NCBI GenBank assembly: GCA_944472135.2
Contig: OX235265.1
Span: forward strand, 93,342,984-93,406,983
Length of the DNA stretch: 64,000 bases
Direction: 5' to 3'
From: Trichobilharzia regenti
Taxonomy: Eukaryota; Platyhelminthes; Trematoda; Strigeidida; Schistosomatidae
Each line of letters starts with the position of its first letter. Positions within the stretch are counted from its first letter, which is position 1. Of this stretch, positions 43,570 through 54,399 are shown piece by piece. Under the pieces are notes generated by a model. That model was given only the letters and a program-made list of their open reading frames with translations, was not told the origin of the DNA and searched no databases. The position numbers and the translations under genes were made by a program.

Positions 43570-44505
43570 TTTAGACGTAAGCTTTTTGGTACATGTTTAA
43601 AAAATCACTTAATTCCAAAGTATTTACGCATACGTACTCCAATTACTTCAAGAAAAATATCATCAGCAGCCGAACATTTCAGTAGATTATGTCTAGAAGA
43701 AGAACTACATCTAATTACTGTGAAACTAAATAATATACAAAATGAAATCGGAAAACTCAAACACAAACTCAAATGTATGGTCAATGACAAAGATTATATA
43801 ATTGTTGTTTAAACATCCAACAAAGCTAGAGAATCAGCATTAAAAATAATCAAAAACCACACAAATCAAAAAATTCAACAAACTAATTGAAGAAAAGAAC
43901 ACAACAAATGAAATTGACGTCAACGCTTCATCCTCTATTGACAGAACAAAATAGGTGATCAACCTCTCATCAAAGGAACTAGGCTCTAGTGAGATAAAAG
44001 TACTTGAGAAAGGACTAAATTTCAATGTAACAGTGAGTAAATTGAAACCAGAGGATGTCATTCCTAACAAAGAAGTAGCACTAAGACAACAGCAGAAGAG
44101 GTTCTAGCACAATGTGCATTAACCCTAAAAATTCAAAAGAAGGCAAAATAAAACTTAACAATATCAGAGAGAGAAGCTTTAATTAGTCTTAAACAGGATA
44201 AAAATATTGTCATCGCAAAATCTGTCAAAAGAAACGCCACCATAGTTTTGAATAAATCTGACTACATGAAAAACGTTATTGAACATAGTCAAATAGGTCC
44301 ATATGAAGAAATTAAGAAGCCTGTAGATACAATAGTGAATAAGGTTAGGTTAGGAAATCTACAGCAGAACTAATACGCAGAATGAAGCCTAAAACTAATA
44401 ATGCTAGCAGAATATATGGTACTATTAAAATACATAAGCCAGGTTACCCCATAAGACCAACAGCAGATTTTAGAAGTGACACTACTTAGGAATTGCTATG
44501 AAGCT
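43570..44505 (+). mobile_element. PLE N-terminal region
   Basis: Broken frames give VINLSSKELGSSEIKVLEKG and LNFNVTVSKLKPEDVI (43960-44055). They then give ISEREALISLKQDKNIVIA, KRNATIVLNKSDYMKNVIEH and, in a shifted frame, YGTIKIHKPGYPIRPTADFRS near 44415-44475, the first RT motif. The only N-terminal PLE piece in the window. Confidence 0.75.
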
Positions 44506-44509
44506 TGTT

Positions 44510-45240
44510 ACACCGTTTTCCCTTCATGAATTTGAATAAAGGCAAGAAAAATACAGAGTTTGTGAAGAATAAAATAATACCATCATTTATTTCATTGGCG
44601 TTTCATCAACTGCATACAGCCTAGAGAAATTATTCAGTCTATGTACATAACAATTTTAATATTCTTGCGAATGTTATATAATATCAATTGACAAGAGACT
44701 GCAAACTTGACGACAGTGCTGAGAAAATCACACACACACACATATATGATTTGAAACCGGAAAGTTCAAATGTAATGGGAAAATAAATGCTTGCATGCAG
44801 TGTTAAAGGAGTTACGTAATCAGTGAAAGATGCGAATATGATGATAATTAACAATGTGTTGAGTTCAACTCACATTATAGAAACAAGAGACAAGCAAAGT
44901 TACACTATATCAGTGGGGGGAGGCAGTCACATGAAAGAGACATTAAAGACATCCAGTTACTAGGGCAAACAAAGACTGACAACTGCTTCTGTCTGAACAC
45001 ATAAATCGGGTTTCAAGCATTTTTGATAGAGATTGCTTTGGCAAACGTGCTGAGAACTGAGCTATTTTGTCTGTTGACTATTTTAAGGGATTTGGCCGTA
45101 TCTACCATATGGCCGGTAACAAGAAGATGCCTGGCCATGGCACGATTTTAAATTTGGGTTCTCTTGAGACGTAGGCTGTTTGGTATATGCTCATAAAATC
45201 GGAAGTGTGACCTTCTTTCTGTTCTCCCACTGTAACTGCT
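44510..45240 (-). mobile_element. PLE 3' end, minus strand, right flank
   Basis: Homologous to 42990-43565 and in the same orientation, so the plus-strand N-terminal piece is bracketed by two antisense 3' ends. Reads RHLLVTGHMVDTAKSLKIVN and KAISIKNARNPIYVF. A hammerhead-like UUGAUGA...GAAAU relic is near 44620-44590. Confidence 0.75.
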
Positions 45241-45880
45241 ACCGCAAACATACATATATACATTTGGACACATAGACAGAGGTAACATGAGACGAGTAAC
45301 TGTCGACTTTTAATTGCACTAAAGAGTTTTCTGTCCGATTAAACACGATCCAGCTTAGCTCCATAATAGGCTCTAGTTGATGATTTTTCTGTACATAAAC
45401 CTAATCAATTCTTTAGGCTGTGTACGGCTTATTAGAAATTCTTGCTTAATACAAAGCTTTCAAAAGAACAAATACAGTCCTTTATTTTGCTGTAAGTATT
45501 TGCAAACTTATTTGGTAGCAGTGTTATTGCAGTAACAACCAGTGACTCAGAAAAGTATATTCAAATGCTGATTATCAATGCGTGAATACTCGTCATCTTG
45601 GCAAGCCAGCATATAAGTGAACAGATAAACTACATTCCAAAAATTCGTCTACAATCCAAACAATTTATTGAACAAGCCAGAGCCACACTACTCTACACAA
45701 AAAGAAGAAAGATTTCTTATGACAACAAATAATCAAGGCAACAGAATGGCTTAATTCGCATAGTTTAGATGATTCTCTCACAAAAGGTTTAGCACAACTG
45801 TTTCTGAGAATTGATTTGGCATCCTTAACTCTGAACTTTATTCTCCGTCTAGACACTGTCTAGTAGACACTGGAAGGTTT
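45241..45880. other. Unassigned intron sequence
   Basis: No feature supported. Confidence 0.4.
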
Positions 45881-46275
45881 TTAAGTTTGATCACAGATTA
45901 ATATATAAGTAAGAGAAACATTCAGAAACCAAGGGGTATTACAGGATAGCTTTTTTCTCCTACACACTCATGACGCCATTGGGGGGGGTGGAACTCAGGA
46001 CTTTTAAGATTACGAGATGAACTTGTTGGTCATTCAGTCATGGCCCATGAACTCCAACTCCCATTAGTTTCACGATTTTTAGTACCACAACTAACCAGTG
46101 AGTGGCCCACGACCTGTCATCGTAACCCTAAGGTCCCGAGTTTGATCTACGGTGGGATCACAGGTGCGTGCTGTTAAAGAGTCCCAAACTAGAACAGAAC
46201 AAATCTCCTGTAATACCTCATGTTCAGTGACTCCTTAACTGACATCAATCCATGATCAATTCCCGAATAAACTAA
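45881..46275. repeat. Inverted pair of hammerhead repeat fragments, old
   Basis: Minus piece 45885-46090 and plus piece 46090-46270; the plus ribozyme relic (46165-46205) reads UUAAAGA, GUCC, GAAC. Confidence 0.55.
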
Positions 46276-46439
46276 CACTTGAAGAATGAAAGAGTTTCTA
46301 AGTGAATAAACTTTGAATATGTCATATTTACTTTTATCTGCACTTCATAACCGTCATAAAGCTTTGAATATAATGACTGAAGGAATGAAATAATTCTGTT
46401 GGTTTTCTTTAATGAGAATGTTGGCTTAAGGACCCGATG

Positions 46440-46820
46440 GATTCAATTAAGAGGATCAATATAATTTATCAAATAGCATGTAATGACCGAAAGAGAGGTC
46501 AATTACATAGGCCAGACTAGTAGATGATCGGAGTCAGTCAGATTACCGGAACACTTAGGAATTTAGGTAGACGTAGAGTGATCGACCCTGCCAAGTTAAA
46601 ATAACTAACTCAGAAGAAAGCTTAGTCACTGCATTGCATTTTATTTGCAAAACAGAGTGGAACAGAATGAGAGTATTAAAAAGTAATATACTTAGGTGGA
46701 GAGAGAGAGAGTTTAGTCACCCAGTCTTTGTTCATTGAATCAACACCGCACAAGTACAATCGACTGACTCAACTCCTATACCGGAGATGCAGAAAATTGC
46801 AACAAACAACAAAGGATATA
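46440..46820 (+). mobile_element. PLE GIY-YIG fragment
   Basis: Reads IIYQIACNDRKRGQL (46475-46515), then GRVSQITGTL and RRRVIDPAKLK, with the same structure as the minus-strand fragment at 13470-13030, including shared 3' flank. Several stops. Confidence 0.65.
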
Positions 46821-46829
46821 TATATATTT

Positions 46830-47600
46830 GTTGCTGAACATCTCCCATCGTGTTTTGACAAAGGACAGACAAAAAGCAATCCGTTAATCAATTTTGTCAC
46901 ATTTAATTGATAGCAATCATATAGTAAAGGAAAAAAGCTATCAAGATAACTTATTGCGCATCCCACCGAATTTTCCAATAGACTTCGTATTCGTCTACTG
47001 CACGCACACAGCTGAGGCGATAGGCATTCGAACTATTAAACTTAAACTATGCATTCAGAAGAGGTTCGTACAGCCATTATCCCTCCCTTGGTCCATGAAC
47101 ATATAACCAATTAATGACTTCTCAACCACCCCTTACTTATATTTTCAACCCCTGTCTTATCATCCCTTAATCTTATCACATCTTCATTAAAACATCTTTC
47201 ATTTACTCCTCTTACAATCTAGCATTACTCAGTCGGTTTATTTGTTTTTCTTAGCCTTTATCGACTACTATGTCTGGCTGAACATTTGTTTCTTTAATCA
47301 TGCTGTTTTTCATCATTCTTTTTATCACAGATCGCCTCACTTTTTCATCCTTTTTATTGATAGCTCCATTATTATTATTATTATTATTATTTTTTGATTT
47401 ACAGCTTGATTCCACACTGTATTTTTGGTACAAGTATGGAATTTTCAGCATGGATATCGGTAGCCCAAATTTTGCAGGCCAACCATAGATATCAGGTGTG
47501 CGCCGGCGTGGGCTTGAACCCCGGACCATGTGCATGGTCGGCGAGAGTCCTAACCACTGTGCCACCGACGCACAATCTTATCTACTTACTAAAAAATCCC
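46830..47600 (+). mobile_element. PLE 3' end with nested SINE
   Basis: EHLPSCFDKGQTKSN, then LLRIPPNFPIDF, AEAIGIRTIKLKLCIQKRFVQPLSLPW (46985-47085), the same subfamily as 6690-7525. The 3' UTR is interrupted at about 47398 by a minus-strand SINE and resumes at 47574. Confidence 0.75.
47398..47573 (-). repeat. tRNA-derived SINE (GATATCTA family), copy 2
   Basis: Minus strand: A-box TGGCACAGTGGTTAGGACTC, B-box GGGTTCAAGCCC, body CACACCTGATATCTATGG, tail ending at GCTGTAAATC. Strong match to 32851-33035. Inserted in a PLE 3' UTR; no clear target duplication. Confidence 0.8.
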
Positions 47601-48044
47601 TGTGATTGGTTTATACTGAATTTGTTCTGTACGTATCTGACAAAGTCAATTTGGACAGTTGACTCAAAAATAGAGCAGATAACTCCCCAGAGAAAGAAGT
47701 TACGATACATCCAAAATACGCTGGTCTAAATGGGTTAGTTATCCTAGTAGATTTGTAAGGAGAATTCTGTTCAAAACCCTCCCACCCTTTCTTATTTCCC
47801 ACTTCCTTCGTACTTTTATGATTTATTTATTTAATCTTTGATTATTTGTTCACTTTATCCTTAGTATTACATAACTTTTAAGATTTGACCTAATTTATTT
47901 ATTGAATTGTCTACATATACACACATATTACTACCTTTGTTATTCCTGTCGCCACCTGCATAAACCTTATTATCATAATTTTTTTTATCATTATAATCAT
48001 CGTTATTAACTATGTTCAAAACATTTACCACATTATTATTATTG
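47601..48044. other. AT-rich spacer
   Basis: No feature supported. Confidence 0.4.
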
Positions 48045-48775
48045 TTTTTACGAGTTGATCACGGATTGATATCAGTTAAAGAACCATTGGAAAACCAGCA
48101 ATGGAGTACTGGATAGCTACCACTAGTACACACCCACCAGCAAGGTTTGAACCCACGACCTTCCGGTGACAAGCAAGCAAGCTCGTATACTACTCAGCCA
48201 CAGGGACCTGACTCTTCAATGGCCATTCCATGAATTCTAACTTATACCAATTCGTGATTTAGTGCGATCCTAAGCAGTGCCGCCGGTGGGACATTCATCC
48301 TCATACTTGACATAGAGATTGACCTCAATGGTCACGACTTCTCCGTGATCAACTTGTAAAAACGAAACTAACCCTTACAAACCAAATTATAGAATGTTAA
48401 TCTGATTCTCGCTAGTGAGTGACTTGCTACACGACGGAGTTTCCTGGAGTCATTTCTAGTGAGAAGTCATGATCAGTGTGGTCCGTCCAGATGTCGTATG
48501 TGAGGATGGATGTTCCGCCGACGACATTGATTGGGGTCGCGCTGAATCATTGAATGGCCAGTGAAGAGTCGGGTCCCAGTGGCTGAATGGTATACGAGCT
48601 TGCTTTCTCGTCACCGAAAGGTCGTGGGCTGTGTACTGTGGATGATTCCCAAACTAGTGGGATAAAATAGCTGTCCTGTACTCCCTGATTTTCAATGGTT
48701 CTCTGACTGATATCAATCGGTGATCAACTCGTAAAAACACAACTAACCCTTACAAAGCAAACTATAGAATATTAT
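48045..48775. repeat. Inverted pair of hammerhead repeats with a head-to-tail joint
   Basis: Minus unit 48045-48345 and plus unit 48400-48770 with the same order as 40075-40860. Between them (48352-48400) a plus-strand monomer tail (CTTACAAACCAAATTATAG) joins directly to the start of the next monomer (GTTAATCTGATTCTCGC). Plus ribozyme relic at 48640-48690 keeps stem I partly. Confidence 0.75.
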
Positions 48776-48779
48776 GATT

Positions 48780-48905
48780 ATTATCATTCTTATTCGATCC
48801 ACAAAATCACAGTTATTGGTTAAAATCTATGTATGTTAGAATTAAGTCCTAAGAACATTTAATTGAAAGCACAATATTGTCTGCTTGTATGTGTTGTTCC
48901 AAATT
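48780..48905 (+). mobile_element. PLE terminal fragment
   Basis: Matches 7410-7525 (AATTGAAAGCACAATATTGTC region), the last 120 bp of the 6690-type PLE. Confidence 0.6.
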
Positions 48906-48984
48906 ATACTGTTACACTTTGTGGATCTATCAAATAAATTTACTCTAGGATGAAAGATTACCTGATCTTATCATGCATTTGTAG

Positions 48985-50550
48985 TGTATACTTTTCTGAC
49001 AAAACTGATAAAGAAGACATTATGGTAAGCTATGATACTAATACCTCTATTACCGAAAGTCTTGATATCATTTCCAGTCTACTAGAATCAGATACAACAC
49101 TACCACAAAGATGTCCACTGGACACAAGTGAAATAATTAAGAGCGTGAAATTCTGTCTAGAAAGTAATTATTTTACATTTAAAGGGAGTTTATATAGACA
49201 GACAAACGATGTTGCTATGGGTTCACCAGTCTCCCCAATAGTCGCCGATCTTTACATGAATAAATTCGAAAATAATATCTTTTCAAGCATACTCACTCCT
49301 AAAATATGGTTAAGATAAGTGGATGATACTTTTCTAGTGCTAAAACGAGATCTACACAGTTGATTCCTGGAGAAAATAAACTGTGTATCTCCCAAAATCC
49401 AATTCACTTTGGAATCAGGCAGAATCAGACGTCGGTGAAATACCATTTCTAAACTGGCTGCCTAGTGAAGAGAAAGGAAAACGGACATTTTAATATATCC
49501 ATATTTAGGAAGAAAACCCACTCCAATAAATATTTAAACTTCAAATCATCACACCCTATCAGCGCAAAGGTTTAATTTGTTTAACGTCTTCGTAGACGAG
49601 CACACTATATGATGTTAATGGATGAGAAAGAAAAAGAAGAAATACCAAACATTACTGAAACTCTCAAGCAAAACACCTACCCAACTAACTCCACTAACAA
49701 AATTAACACTGACATTGAGTATGGTCGACAACGCATTCCGAAAACGTGGACCTCAACAATCGTCATTCCATATAGAGCGGAGACGTTATACGATATAAGG
49801 AGAGTACTCAATGAGCTCGACATCAGAAATTCCACCAAAAGACCGAATTCCTAACGATTCTGTATATAACTGTGTCTACAAAAATCAAATGCTTAGAATG
49901 TGATGCGATATACATCGGACAAACATCGCCAGAGAGAAATCAAGGTGATCCGAAGGAATGAACACCGTAGAGCCATATCTGTTTGATCGCCGTGAAATCC
50001 ATTTGAGCTAGAAAAGCTTGAAAAATCATCAGCTAGTCAAAGGTCTAAACACACTAGAATTGGGTCACAAAATTGATTCTGACAATACTGAAATAGTCCA
50101 GTAAAATTTCATGAATCACAAATAATGTCTGATATCAGAAGCACTCCAATACCAATGTGGAATCGAAATTGTTTGAATAGGAATGATGGGTTAAAACAGA
50201 ATTTGGCCCGATTACAACACCCTCCTCTCCCATGAAATAACCAAATCAACAGGACTGTGATAAGCAATTTCATTATGTAAACACACACACACACTGCTTT
50301 TATAATGTCACACACCTATCAAATTCAACAATCCACACCTGGTTTTGTTATCTTTACCAATTGGCCAATTCGACAACGCAAATGTGCTCCAGTGCTGATG
50401 ATCGATGATTAAGTTGTTGTATATAAGGTGAGATTTTGTAAATTCTGGTTTAATATCACTACTTTGATAAGGCTATTTATCAGCAGCATTAAATAGCGAA
50501 ACGTCAGTAAATACAACAATATAGTTTTGTTTTTCATTCATTCATTGGGA
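48985..50550 (+). mobile_element. PLE RT C-half to terminus
   Basis: Frame 48950-49318 gives MVSYDTNTSITESLDIISSL (motif A region) and DVAMGSPVSPIVADLYMNKFENN. WLR then a stop then VDDTF at 49300-49335 is the catalytic YVDD with Tyr lost to a stop codon. Frame 49609-49854 gives NKINTDIEYGRQRIPKTW. GIY-YIG CLECDAIYIGQTS is at 49890-49925 in a broken frame. The terminus 50420-50550 folds as a hammerhead-like motif. Same subfamily as 3360-1315. Confidence 0.8.
50459..50512 (+). ncRNA. Degenerate hammerhead motif in PLE terminus
   Basis: UUGAUAA box (two core changes), then 7-bp stem II GCUAUUU/AAAUAGC, GAAA, minimal stem III ACGU and GUC. Stem II is fully paired here although the loop differs from the copy at 1346-1400, so compensatory change is visible. 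Confidence 0.55.
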
Positions 50551-50623
50551 CATACATACCAAAAAGAAGCTTTATTATAATGAATAAAAATAATATAAAA
50601 AATAGGTAATATTTAATACTTAC

Positions 50624-51289
50624 CTGACATATAAAAAATATAACAATTACACCTATAAGCATAATATTTGTATCCTGTCGTCGAAATTCTCGCTTCTTCA
50701 ACTGATCAACACACTTTCGACTAGACTTGCGTACTTCTAATATTAGAAATGTGTTCATGATAGCAATAGATACAAATGGTATACCGACAACTAATAGCAC
50801 CCATGACCATAAATGATAAACCTTGCGAAATTGTTCCGACTGACCAAATTCTGATAATCGATACCAGATGACAGGTATAGTTTTCATAGAATAACTGAAA
50901 TCCCCATAAAGGCTAGTGATATTCATGTCAGGCGAGATATGAGAAAGAGGAGCAGTAGACGCAGAAGAAGTAGTATTAAATGAAGTAGATAAATTCTGTA
51001 CAAAGACAACATTTGTATTTCTTAAATTCTCATCAATTTGAACAGCATTATTATCGTTATTATTATTATTGTCATGTAAATTCCAATCTATTGCATTCAT
51101 AGGTAGTTGTACCTCAAATATTTGATATTCAAAATACCGTGGAATGCTATAGATTACACTGAACACATAAATAATAATAATTACAATTTTAGCAAGTTTT
51201 ATTGTACACCAACGTTTAGCCCAAAATGGATGACAAATCATTAAATAACGATCTGCAGCAAATGCTACGGTTAGCCATACCGACGTTAC
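50624..51289 (-). CDS. Neuropeptide-type GPCR, internal exon (TM3 end to mid TM6)
   Basis: 666 nt, 222 codons, phase 0 at both ends; acceptor TCTAG at 51294-51290, donor GTAAGTA from 50623. It opens VTSVWLTVAFAADRYLMICHP, the end of TM3 with an intact DRY motif and the ICL2 HP. TM4 is IKLAKIVIIIIYVFSVIYSIP. The second extracellular loop is unusually long (about 100 residues, Asn/Ser-rich, with several NxS/T sites). TM5 is WSWVLLVVGIPFVSIAIMNTF, ICL3 is short and basic, and TM6 begins TNIMLIGVIVIFFICQ. Surface G-protein-coupled receptor, probably for a neuropeptide; the FMRFamide-receptor resemblance (RYFEY after TM4, NSAIN in TM7) is inference. Confidence 0.9.
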
Positions 51290-51384
51290 CTAGAGTTGAA
51301 GACGAAGAAGAAAAAGGAGACAACGAAACATGAGGTTACAAGAATTTCTTTAAAAATTTCTTTAATACAAAAATAAAAGCTCCT

Positions 51385-52275
51385 CCTCTGCTATACTACT
51401 CACTGAAGCTGGTGTCCCTCACCCCCAAGGTGCTGTACTCTCACTACTTCTCTTTTCTTTCTTTCTACATGACTTGCCATCTTCAAATGACATTAATTTT
51501 GTTAAATATGCTGACGATCTGACCGTATCTTTGCCTATCAAATGTCAAAGTGACTGATCTAAACTAAACGGTTTTTTATCAGAAGTCAGACTGTGGTTCA
51601 AGGAAAACGATCTCACCTTAAACCACTCCAAATGCCAAAGAGTCAGTTTCACTTTTAGGAATAAATCTGACCTAAACAAACTGGTTAGAACTCACGAGGT
51701 GTGCAACATAGATGACACTGAAATAGAGAACAAGTCAGAAATTAAATACCTTGGAGTCATTCTATCTGCTGATCTTTCCTGGTCGTCTCACCATACCTTG
51801 ATGATTTCTAAGAAAATATTCCGTCTTACCTTCAACATCAAGAAGTTAAGACATTCTGGAATAACCCAACCTTTACTGCTCTACTCTGCCTATTATTCTC
51901 TATTGTCCCTCCTTAGTTTTTCCAGGGCTGGCTACTGAAGAAAGACTATACCTTATTACGCAGGATGTTGAAGGTTATCAGCAGGGTAAGCAACGTACCA
52001 CTTAACCAGCTTGTTAATATTCTGGTTGACAGGCACATGGACTAATATGAAAAATGGGCTGAATCAATTCATTCTATCTAACTCACACCACCCTCTTCAT
52101 TCATTACTCTCTCCTTGTATCTATCTCACCAGGCAGGACCAGAAGCCTATATGGGAAACTATATGCTCGCACTAGAAAGTACAAAAACACAAATCAACCA
52201 TACTCTACTTAGCTCATGTTCTGTGCGATAAAGAAAGCATTAGTCAGAAGAGCAACTGGATCTCGTCTTTCCAAC
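51385..52275 (+). mobile_element. CR1-type LINE reverse-transcriptase remnant
   Basis: Broken frames give PQGAVLSPLLFSFYMHDLPS, FVKYADDLTVSLPI (51510-51545, active-site ADD intact), SKCQRVSFTFRNK, IKYLGVILSADLSWSSHH and the IKKLRHSGI block. It ends with AHPLHSLLS-type text near 52080. YADD with VxLSxDLxWxxH is typical of the CR1/Jockey group, not RTE. Frames break at 51556 and 51938. It lies 100 bp upstream of the GPCR exon, on the opposite strand, in intron. Confidence 0.75.
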
Positions 52276-52439
52276 TAATATGATTTATAGGTACCACGTT
52301 TTGTTTCTTTCTTTTCCTTTTCTCTTTTTTGTTATGTGCACGTTTTGTTTCTTTCTTCCTTACAAACTCTATTTAAAACATTCTTCTTCGTTCTCTCACA
52401 CTCTGTATATCAGTCAAGTAATTTGGTTAATAATGACTA

Positions 52440-52620
52440 GAAATGGAAAACAGTTTTTGATGCCTGTTTCGTCCTAACCGAGACTCGTCATTTGGATGTA
52501 TCTGCATTCCCCAGTGAATGATACTGTTTAAACTAAAGAGACTGAAAGGCAGAACCCATCGTTTCAAACTACAAAGCATTATCCAGTAAACTACATGGGT
52601 CACTTACCAGTAGCCGACAT
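52440..52620 (-). repeat. Sm-alpha-like satellite fragment
   Basis: Minus-strand hammerhead relic at 52450-52500 with AUGACGA, a GUC...GGAC stem II, GAAAC and GGCAUC, preceded by degraded tRNA-like head at about 52530-52600. Confidence 0.6.
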
Positions 52621-52839
52621 GGGCAAAGTTAAACTTTAAGCACCACTAACTGCCTACCAGTCAGCGAATGACCTCAAACTCACCAATCACGTGAAGGAGG
52701 CAGTTTTGTGTATGGAATACATATATACTTATGGAAAAAATGCAAAAAAAAAACAATAGAAAAGTGTTACAGAGGATACCTTGCTCCCAAATGTGATAAA
52801 AATACCTCCCAGTTTTAGTTTGGTGCATCAGCATTGTGG

Positions 52840-52980
52840 GTGAAATTTATTTTGATAAAGTTTCATAGTGTAATACAGTAATGTTCACTGGGCAATAACA
52901 TTTCCTCAAAACGTGGTCATTAGTAAATATTACTGTATAACAGTGTGAGAATTTATCAAAATAAATGTTACGCATAATGG
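52840..52980. repeat. Foldback element (about 140 bp)
   Basis: The ends TTATTTTGATAAAGTTTCAT and TGAGAATTTATCAAAATAA are inverted and the interior (ATACAGTAAT / ATTACTGTAT) continues the pairing, leaving a loop of about 45 nt. Related sequence at 12690-12780. Confidence 0.65.
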
Positions 52981-53079
52981 AATTATACTCTACCGCCACA
53001 GTGCACAAGTACTATTCTGATATCAACAGAGTAATTTAACCACATTCCATGTATGTGATTATATAGGTCTTCTAACCTT

Positions 53080-53235
53080 ACCAATAACCCTAATCTCGCC
53101 TGAACCTAACCCTAACTCTCTCTCTTTTAACTAACTGTAATCTAACTCGAACCAACCTTAATGTCGGTTAACCTAACCCTAACTTGTCCTTGGCTTAAAG
53201 CATAACTTAATCTTTCCCAAACCTAAGCTTAAACT
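53080..53235 (-). repeat. Degenerate telomere-like CCTAA-rich tract
   Basis: Many irregularly spaced CCTAA/CCCTAA units (for example 53089, 53107, 53177), equal to TTAGG(G) on the minus strand, mixed with AACCTTAA variants. No run of perfect repeats. Confidence 0.6.
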
Positions 53236-53814
53236 TGCCAGATATCCCATTTAATAAAAATAGCATAACACTCCGATGAGCATATTTTATTGATGACGAC
53301 AAGATTACTTGCTGCGTTTTACTAACTTGCTCAGTGGGCGTTTCAAGGTCATTGGCGTGGTCGCACTCCATTGGTAGTTAGTGGTGCTTAAAGTTTAACT
53401 TTGTCCCGACATGTCAATATCCAATGAAGTGACGATAAAATCAACAGTTCACATAAATAATATATATGGATATAAGCAACCTTAAAACTTTGTGGTAGAT
53501 TAGATAGATATGTCGAACACATCATTAAGTCTTTTTTCTGAAAACCATTAGATCATATTTGAACTAGTATTTAGACAGTTTCATCTATATATGCATATAT
53601 ATACATATATTGACTGCTTAGCACTGTGCAGAATAACTTCACTTTAGAACCTACTAACAAACTGATTACGTGAACAACACATCGATCATTGATTACTATA
53701 TTCTGTCACCAAAAATCCATGGAAAAATAAAAGTACGTGGATAGAATTTCAGTAAAGCTAAATAGAACATCACTGTTGCCCATAATCGAAAAAAAAATAA
53801 TTTGCTGGCAGTTG
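53236..53814. other. Unassigned spacer
   Basis: 53270-53430 includes the direct wording TTAGTGGTGCTTAAAGTTTAA, which mirrors 52625-52655 in reverse; otherwise nothing recognised. Confidence 0.4.
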
Positions 53815-54080
53815 ACATAATACACAACCAGGAACCGATCGTGCATCACATATGCAGGAAGAAATGCAGCTGGATTGGTCATATTCATCAAGTGACATCA
53901 CACGCCAGGATATCGGTTGAGTGGAACCCGAATGGAAAGTGATGAGTTGGTCGCAAAATAAAATAAAACATGTGGACAGACGTGGAGCTAGGTGAAAACT
54001 CTGGTGGAAAACTGAACGCTATGGAAACGAGCGGCTTAAGCGCTATTTTCCTCTAAGAACTAAAGCGGACAATATTAATA
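53815..54080 (+). mobile_element. RTE-type LINE 3' fragment
   Basis: Begins at ACAACCAGGAACCGATCGTG and follows the subfamily 2 3' region (GCAGGAAGAAATGCAGCTGG, GTGGACAGACGTGGAGCTAG) to GACAATATTAATAGTG. Only the last 260 bp. Confidence 0.7.
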
Positions 54081-54138
54081 GTGATGACACAGTACTTATA
54101 GAGGAGAAGTTTGTGAAAAGAAATACAGTTTATAAATG

Positions 54139-54223
54139 TTAACCATGTTAGTTGTAAAGCGGTTGTAAAGAAACTACGAAATGATATCATCTCGCGAAAT
54201 TTGTCTTCTTAATGCTTTATTCA
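54139..54223 (+). mobile_element. 85-bp insertion with 12-bp target duplication
   Basis: Flanked by identical AGTTTATAAATG at 54127-54138 and 54224-54235. Starts TTAACCATGTTAGTTG and ends GCTTTATTCA; contains CGAAATGATATCATCTCGCG, a local palindrome. Two other copies (14748-14838, 13895-13812) lie at the ends of a PLE pair. No coding capacity. Confidence 0.8.
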
Positions 54224-54399
54224 AGTTTATAAATGTGCTAAAAAATACTTGGAAATGTATACACGATGTGTTTTTTTCCCGAATAATTTTGAAAACATTT
54301 CATCACATTTAAAAGGCTGTGTTAGAGGTGTCATTGAGTTTGGTGAATTTGGAAATTGAGCAACAGATAAACAACAAACTGTGATAAATAAATCAATTT

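Larger units (their letters stand above)
28394..50623 (-). other. 22.2-kb phase-0 intron of the GPCR gene
   Basis: Donor GTAAGTA at 50623-50617 and acceptor TTTTCAG ending at 28394 join an exon ending FFICQ to one beginning LPAAV, restoring a canonical TM6. The intron is filled with retroelements of at least six kinds in both orientations. No other host exon was seen in it. Confidence 0.85.
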
